From Lachnospiraceae bacterium UBA3692 (lineage in GTDB: Bacteria; Bacillota; Clostridia; Lachnospirales; Lachnospiraceae), in assembly GCA_002372815.1 (NCBI GenBank), contig DFIR01000029.1, positions 23,148 to 32,299 on the forward strand: a stretch of DNA of 9,152 bases, written 5' to 3'. How positions within the stretch are numbered: the stretch's first letter is position 1; every line of letters begins with the position of its first letter. Shown piece by piece: positions 6,258 through 9,152 of this stretch. The notes below the pieces were generated by a model that worked only from the letters and a program-made list of their open reading frames with translations, ran no database searches and was not told the origin of the DNA. Made by a program: the position numbers and the translations under genes.

Positions 6258-7651
6258 TACTGGAATCCCTCCTCATCTTTGACGGACGGCAGGACATTGT
6301 AGACCACCAGGGAAATGACCGCCGTGACCAGGAAGACCATGATACCGATGACGGCGGCCATCTTGTAGTCGCTGTCGGTCACGGTCAGTTTGTAGAGCCA
6401 TGTCACCAGCAGATCCGTGTAGCCGGCGCCGCCCGCCAGCTTCATGGACTGCGGCTGTCCCTGCGTCAGCAGGAAGATCACGTTGAAGTTGTTCAGGTTT
6501 CCTATGAACTGCGTGAGCAGGAAAGGCCCCGTCACGAAGAGCATGTAGGGAAGCGTGATGCTGAAGAACATCTGCACGGGATTGGCGCCGTCGATCTTCG
6601 CGCTCTCGTACAGGTCCTCCGGGATGTTCATCAGGAGGCCGGTGGCGATCAGCATCATGTAGGGGATACCGATCCACAGGTTGATCAGGATGATCAGGAT
6701 CCGCGCGTAGGTCTTGTTGGTCCAGAACGGGATCGCGCGCTCGATGAATCCCCATTTGAGCAGGTAGGCGTTCACCAGTCCGTCCGCCGCAAACATCTTG
6801 CTGACGTACAGCAGGGACACGAACTGCGGTACCGCAATGGTGATGACCAGGATGGTCCTCCAGAGTTTCTTGAACTTGATGCCCTTCTGGTTGATCAGGA
6901 TCGCGACCGCCATGCCCAGGAAGTAGTTCAGGAACGTAGCGAAGAAAGCCCACACCAGTGTCCAGCCCAGCACGCTGAAGAAGGTCTTGCCGTAGCCGGT
7001 ACCGCCGACGGAAAGGATGTTCCGGAAGTTCTCGAGCCCCACCCAGGTGAAGAGCTGCGACGGCGGCTGGTGGTTATAGTCATAGTTCGTGAAGGCGACG
7101 CAGATCATGAAGATGATCGGCAGCACCGTGAAAACAAAGATACCGATGACCGGGAGGGCCAGCAGTGTCTTGTCGAAGTTCTCGTCAAGCAGCGAGTACA
7201 GGTCTTTTTTATTGGAAGGCAGTTTCTTGCCCGCCGCCAGAAGTCTCTGTGCCTCCTCATTCTGCTTCACATTGATGCGCCAGACGAGCAGCAGCATCAG
7301 GATCGCAATGATCGTGAGAATACCGTACAGGAGGATGAAGAAGCTGTTGTCCCCGTAGGAGACCGTACCGTCAGGATTGAATCCTCTCCCCTTCGTGCCC
7401 AGCGTCAGGAAATCCTTCAGGTAGCCCGCGCCGAAGCCGAAGATGTAATACAGAAGCGCGATCTCCGCCGCCAGCATGGCGATCCCGCGCACGATCTGTC
7501 CGCGCAGCAGCTGGCCGAACCCCATGATCAGGAAAGAGATCCGCGTCCGGAAGTCTCCCTCCGCAAAAGTGCGCCCGATATCCGCGAGATCCTTCCCCAG
7601 CCAGGAAAAAAAGTCCCCGATCCGCGCACCGATCGATCTTTTATCTCCCAT
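6257..7651 (-). CDS. malF: Maltose/maltodextrin ABC transporter permease MalF (with N-terminal extension)
   Basis: This is the first transmembrane subunit of the CUT1 sugar importer and pairs with MalG. The 464-residue protein is long for the family, whose core is about 290-310 residues. The core begins near residue 160 with a membrane segment (LLALPVIGIFVFTVLP) and contains the EAA loop ESAKIDGANPVQ from residue 349 ending in LP at about 367-368, the contact site for the ATPase. Before it lie about 160 extra residues: a charged start, a hydrophobic pair at about 38-75 containing GFGQLLRGQIVRG, a segment at about 103-124, and a charged linker rich in Lys/Asn/Glu at 127-160. Such extensions occur in MalF proteins of Clostridia and of E. 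coli, though in different forms. The ATG at 7651 has AAGGGAAGGA directly upstream. It starts 73 bases after malE, beyond a strong hairpin that probably sets its expression below that of the binding protein. Confidence 0.93.
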   Translation of the reverse strand: MGDKRSIGARIGDFFSWLGKDLADIGRTFAEGDFRTRISFLIMGFGQLLRGQIVRGIAMLAAEIALLYYIFGFGAGYLKDFLTLGTKGRGFNPDGTVSYGDNSFFILLYGILTIIAILMLLLVWRINVKQNEEAQRLLAAGKKLPSNKKDLYSLLDENFDKTLLALPVIGIFVFTVLPIIFMICVAFTNYDYNHQPPSQLFTWVGLENFRNILSVGGTGYGKTFFSVLGWTLVWAFFATFLNYFLGMAVAILINQKGIKFKKLWRTILVITIAVPQFVSLLYVSKMFAADGLVNAYLLKWGFIERAIPFWTNKTYARILIILINLWIGIPYMMLIATGLLMNIPEDLYESAKIDGANPVQMFFSITLPYMLFVTGPFLLTQFIGNLNNFNVIFLLTQGQPQSMKLAGGAGYTDLLVTWLYKLTVTDSDYKMAAVIGIMVFLVTAVISLVVYNVLPSVKDEEGFQ

Positions 7652-7672
7652 ATTCCTTCCCTTTCTTCAGAA

Positions 7673-7701
7673 CAGGCAGGACCCGTGAAGGGCCCTGCCT
7701 G
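7673..7701 (-). other. Intercistronic hairpin between malE and malF
   Basis: CAGGCAGGACCC at 7673-7684 and GGGCCCTGCCTG at 7690-7701 surround a 5-base loop. In the minus-strand RNA this is a 12-bp stem with one G-U pair, and no T run follows, so it is not a standard terminator. Stem-loops after the binding-protein gene are known in malE-malF of E. coli and similar operons, where they protect the upstream message and keep binding protein in excess of permease. The position fits that role here. Confidence 0.7.
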
Positions 7702-7724
7702 CATACGTACCGCTCAAAAGATGG

Positions 7725-9014
7725 TCACTTGATGGCAGCGACCTGATCCTGGAAGGACTGCAGGGCTTCCAGAAGCTTGGCGTCATCGGCGCTGTCATAG
7801 TCGCCCGCGATCACGCTGTCGCCGAGGGAAGTGGAGATGCTCCAGTAGTCATTAGGATACTGGCCCTGCGGGATGGTGTACTGCAGCTGCTCTGCCAGAG
7901 CAGAAAGCGCCTCATCCGCCTTCACAGCTTCGTTCTGCTGTGCAGCCTTGTTGGAGGGACCCCAGAACACGGCGTTGTAACGTGCGACCTGCACTTCTTC
8001 GCTGGAGAGATACTTGGCAAGTTCTCTGCAGACAGCCAGCTTGCCGGGGTCGGTCTGCGGCTTCACGCCGAGAAGCTTGAATCCGCCGAAGCCGCTCATC
8101 TGATAGTCCGTGCCGTCCACGTTGAAGGTGGGCAGTTTCGCGGTGGCATAGTTCTCGCCGAACATATCCTTGGCCGCCTGTGCGTCCCAGGTGCCGTCCA
8201 CGATCGCCGCGCAGTTTGCGGCGTTGGAGACGGAGGAGCCGTTGTTGAAAGCTTTGGACTTGTGGAGCTCGATCATCTTCTTCAGAGCCGCCACGCCCTT
8301 GTCGGAGGCATAATCCATGTTTGCGCCGGTGAAGTTGCCGGTATCATCCGTTTCGAACTCCATCTTGCAGCCGGTGCCAAAGAAGAACGCGGTCTGGTAC
8401 CATCCGGAGTTGATCTCCATGTAGAAGCCCTTGCCGGCCGCTTCGCAGTCCGCAACGATGCCTTCCAGCGTGGAGGGATCCTTCACGACGCTCTTGTCAT
8501 AGTAAAGGAAGTAGCCATTATCGGAAGTGATGGGATACGCGAAGATCTGTCCGCCCATCGTCGCCGCGCTGACAGCGCCGGCATCGTTCTGCTCGGTGAT
8601 CCACGCAGCGTCATCTCCTGCCGGTGTCAGGGCTCCTGCCGCGACCAGTCTTGCCAGCTGGTCCTGGGCGAATCCGAAGATATCCGCGCCGCCCTCGACG
8701 TCGGTGATCATGTTGGTGGCAGCGTCGCCTTCGCCGACCGCTTCGGTGGTGATGGTGTAGCCGGAGAACTCAGGGTGTGCCTCCAGGAAAGCCTGGCACT
8801 GCTCATCTGTGAAGGACTGCACGTTCTCAGCGACCCAGACTTTGATCTCGCCGGAGCCGTAGTCGACCTCTTCCGCCGCTTCCGCAGCCGCCTCTTCCTT
8901 CGGTGCGTCCGCGCCGCCCGTGGAAGAAGTCCCGGAGGAAGAGCCGCCGCCGCACGCAGCCAGAGAAGCTGCGAGCACACATGCCGTCAGTGCTGCAATC
9001 AGTTTCTTTTTCAT
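7725..9014 (-). CDS. malE: Maltose/maltodextrin-binding lipoprotein MalE (extracellular solute-binding protein family 1)
   Basis: This is the substrate-binding subunit that captures maltooligosaccharides outside the membrane and delivers them to MalFG. The 429-residue protein begins at the ATG at 9014, preceded by AAAGGGAA. The signal peptide KKKLIAALTACVLAASLAAC ends in the lipobox LAAC (Cys21, to be lipid-modified), followed by a flexible Gly/Ser and Ala/Glu-rich linker at about 22-50. The mature fold starts at EIKVWVAE (about 56-63), includes GGADIFGFAQDQL (108-120) and GGQIFAYPITSDNGYFLYYDK (154-174), which match the hinge and first-lobe motifs of MalE-type proteins, and aromatic residues such as WYQ (205-207), W276 and W391 that could stack on sugars. 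The frame stays open upstream to 9125, but that part has no ribosome binding site and would mask the signal peptide. It is the first gene of malE-malF-malG-amylase. Sugar specificity is inferred from family and operon. Confidence 0.93.
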   Translation of the reverse strand: MKKKLIAALTACVLAASLAACGGGSSSGTSSTGGADAPKEEAAAEAAEEVDYGSGEIKVWVAENVQSFTDEQCQAFLEAHPEFSGYTITTEAVGEGDAATNMITDVEGGADIFGFAQDQLARLVAAGALTPAGDDAAWITEQNDAGAVSAATMGGQIFAYPITSDNGYFLYYDKSVVKDPSTLEGIVADCEAAGKGFYMEINSGWYQTAFFFGTGCKMEFETDDTGNFTGANMDYASDKGVAALKKMIELHKSKAFNNGSSVSNAANCAAIVDGTWDAQAAKDMFGENYATAKLPTFNVDGTDYQMSGFGGFKLLGVKPQTDPGKLAVCRELAKYLSSEEVQVARYNAVFWGPSNKAAQQNEAVKADEALSALAEQLQYTIPQGQYPNDYWSISTSLGDSVIAGDYDSADDAKLLEALQSFQDQVAAIK

Positions 9015-9060
9015 AACAATTCCCTTTCTTTTTAGATGTGCCTGCACGTTCTTTCTCTCG

Positions 9061-9081
9061 CAAAACTTTCGATAAGTTTCG
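9061..9081 (-). promoter_or_regulatory. Inverted repeat in the malE leader, candidate operator or leader hairpin
   Basis: CAAAACTT at 9061-9068 and AAGTTTCG at 9074-9081 flank a 5-base spacer with TCGA at its centre. In RNA this is an 8-bp stem with one G-U pair. It lies between the predicted transcription start and the malE ribosome binding site, a place where a repressor would block transcription. It does not match the catabolite-response (cre) consensus closely, so the bound regulator is unknown. Confidence 0.35.
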
Positions 9082-9095
9082 TGCTCTATGTTATT

Positions 9096-9125
9096 AAGAT
9101 AGACCTTTTCAGATATTTTTGTCAA
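9096..9125 (-). promoter_or_regulatory. Promoter of the mal operon
   Basis: On the minus strand a consensus -35 box TTGACA (9120-9125) is followed after 18 bases by TATCTT (9096-9101), a fair -10 match; CTATCT at 17 bases is the alternative. Transcription would start near 9089 and give a leader of about 75 bases. The region is very A+T-rich in contrast to the genes, as expected for a promoter. Confidence 0.6.
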
Positions 9126-9147
9126 TATCCCACTTGATATTTGTCAA
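9113..9147 (-). repeat. Tandem TTGACAAA repeats and a palindrome upstream of the mal promoter
   Basis: TTGACAAATAT (9137-9147) and TTGACAAAAATAT (9113-9125) are direct repeats whose TTGACA starts lie 22 bases apart, about two helical turns. Between them AATATC and GATATT (9124-9129 and 9136-9141) form a perfect 6-bp-arm palindrome with a 6-base spacer. One TTGACA is the -35 box; the other may be part of a regulator site or of an overlapping weak promoter. Confidence 0.4.
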
Positions 9148-9152
9148 AATAG

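Noticed and set aside
5277..6302. Plus-strand open frame opposite malG
   Set aside because: It has the same antisense composition pattern and no ribosome binding site or recognisable domain.
6251..7732. Long plus-strand open frame opposite malF (493 codons)
   Set aside because: It is rich in Asp, His, Gln and Arg, as expected for the antisense of a membrane protein gene, and covers malF almost exactly. It is a shadow.
9015..9125. Upstream extension of the malE frame by 37 codons
   Set aside because: It covers the promoter and leader, lacks a ribosome binding site, and would move the lipoprotein signal away from the N-terminus.
1..9152. CRISPR arrays, insertion sequences, tRNA or rRNA genes
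   Set aside because: No regularly spaced repeats, transposase-like frame, terminal inverted repeats or tRNA-like cloverleaf was seen on either strand; the window is ordinary operon sequence.

Overview
The window reads as part of the chromosome of a G+C-rich, Gram-positive anaerobe of the Clostridia, most like a gut Lachnospiraceae relative. The evidence is the lipoprotein sugar-binding protein with a Gram-positive style signal, the long N-terminal extension on the MalF-type permease, the purine-rich Shine-Dalgarno sites with some TTG/GTG starts, and a ResB/CcsA (system II) cytochrome c maturation pair. The taxon is inferred from protein style, not from a marker gene. All six recognisable genes and the one partial gene lie on the minus strand, so transcription runs from high to low coordinates.

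Right half (9152 down to 3719): a maltose/maltodextrin uptake and breakdown operon. A promoter with a consensus TTGACA box and tandem TTGACA repeats precedes malE (lipoprotein binding protein). A strong intercistronic hairpin follows malE. Then come malF, malG (TAATG overlap with malF) and a lipoprotein GH13 alpha-amylase family enzyme 25 bases after malG. The likely workflow is that the surface amylase cuts alpha-glucans, MalE binds the oligosaccharides and MalFG import them. No ATPase gene and no LacI-type regulator are present in the window, so the transporter probably uses a shared MsmK/MalK-type ATPase encoded elsewhere.

Middle (3718 down to 3344): 375 bases without a confident gene. It holds several inverted repeats, including a perfect 9-bp hairpin directly against the ribosome binding site of nrfA, and a possible 22-codon hydrophobic ORF on the plus strand. 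No clear terminator for the mal operon is visible.

Left half (3343 down to 1): a nitrite-ammonification operon, nrfA (pentaheme cytochrome c nitrite reductase, all heme motifs and active-site residues visible), resB and ccsA (cut by the window edge just before its tryptophan-rich heme-handling motif). ResB and CcsA attach heme to NrfA outside the membrane. The usual quinol-oxidising partner nrfH is not found next to nrfA. A nested hairpin fills the nrfA-resB gap. The individual gene families are well known; I saw no clearly new multi-gene system. The most interesting points are the missing nrfH, the RNA or operator structures around nrfA, and the small hydrophobic ORF.
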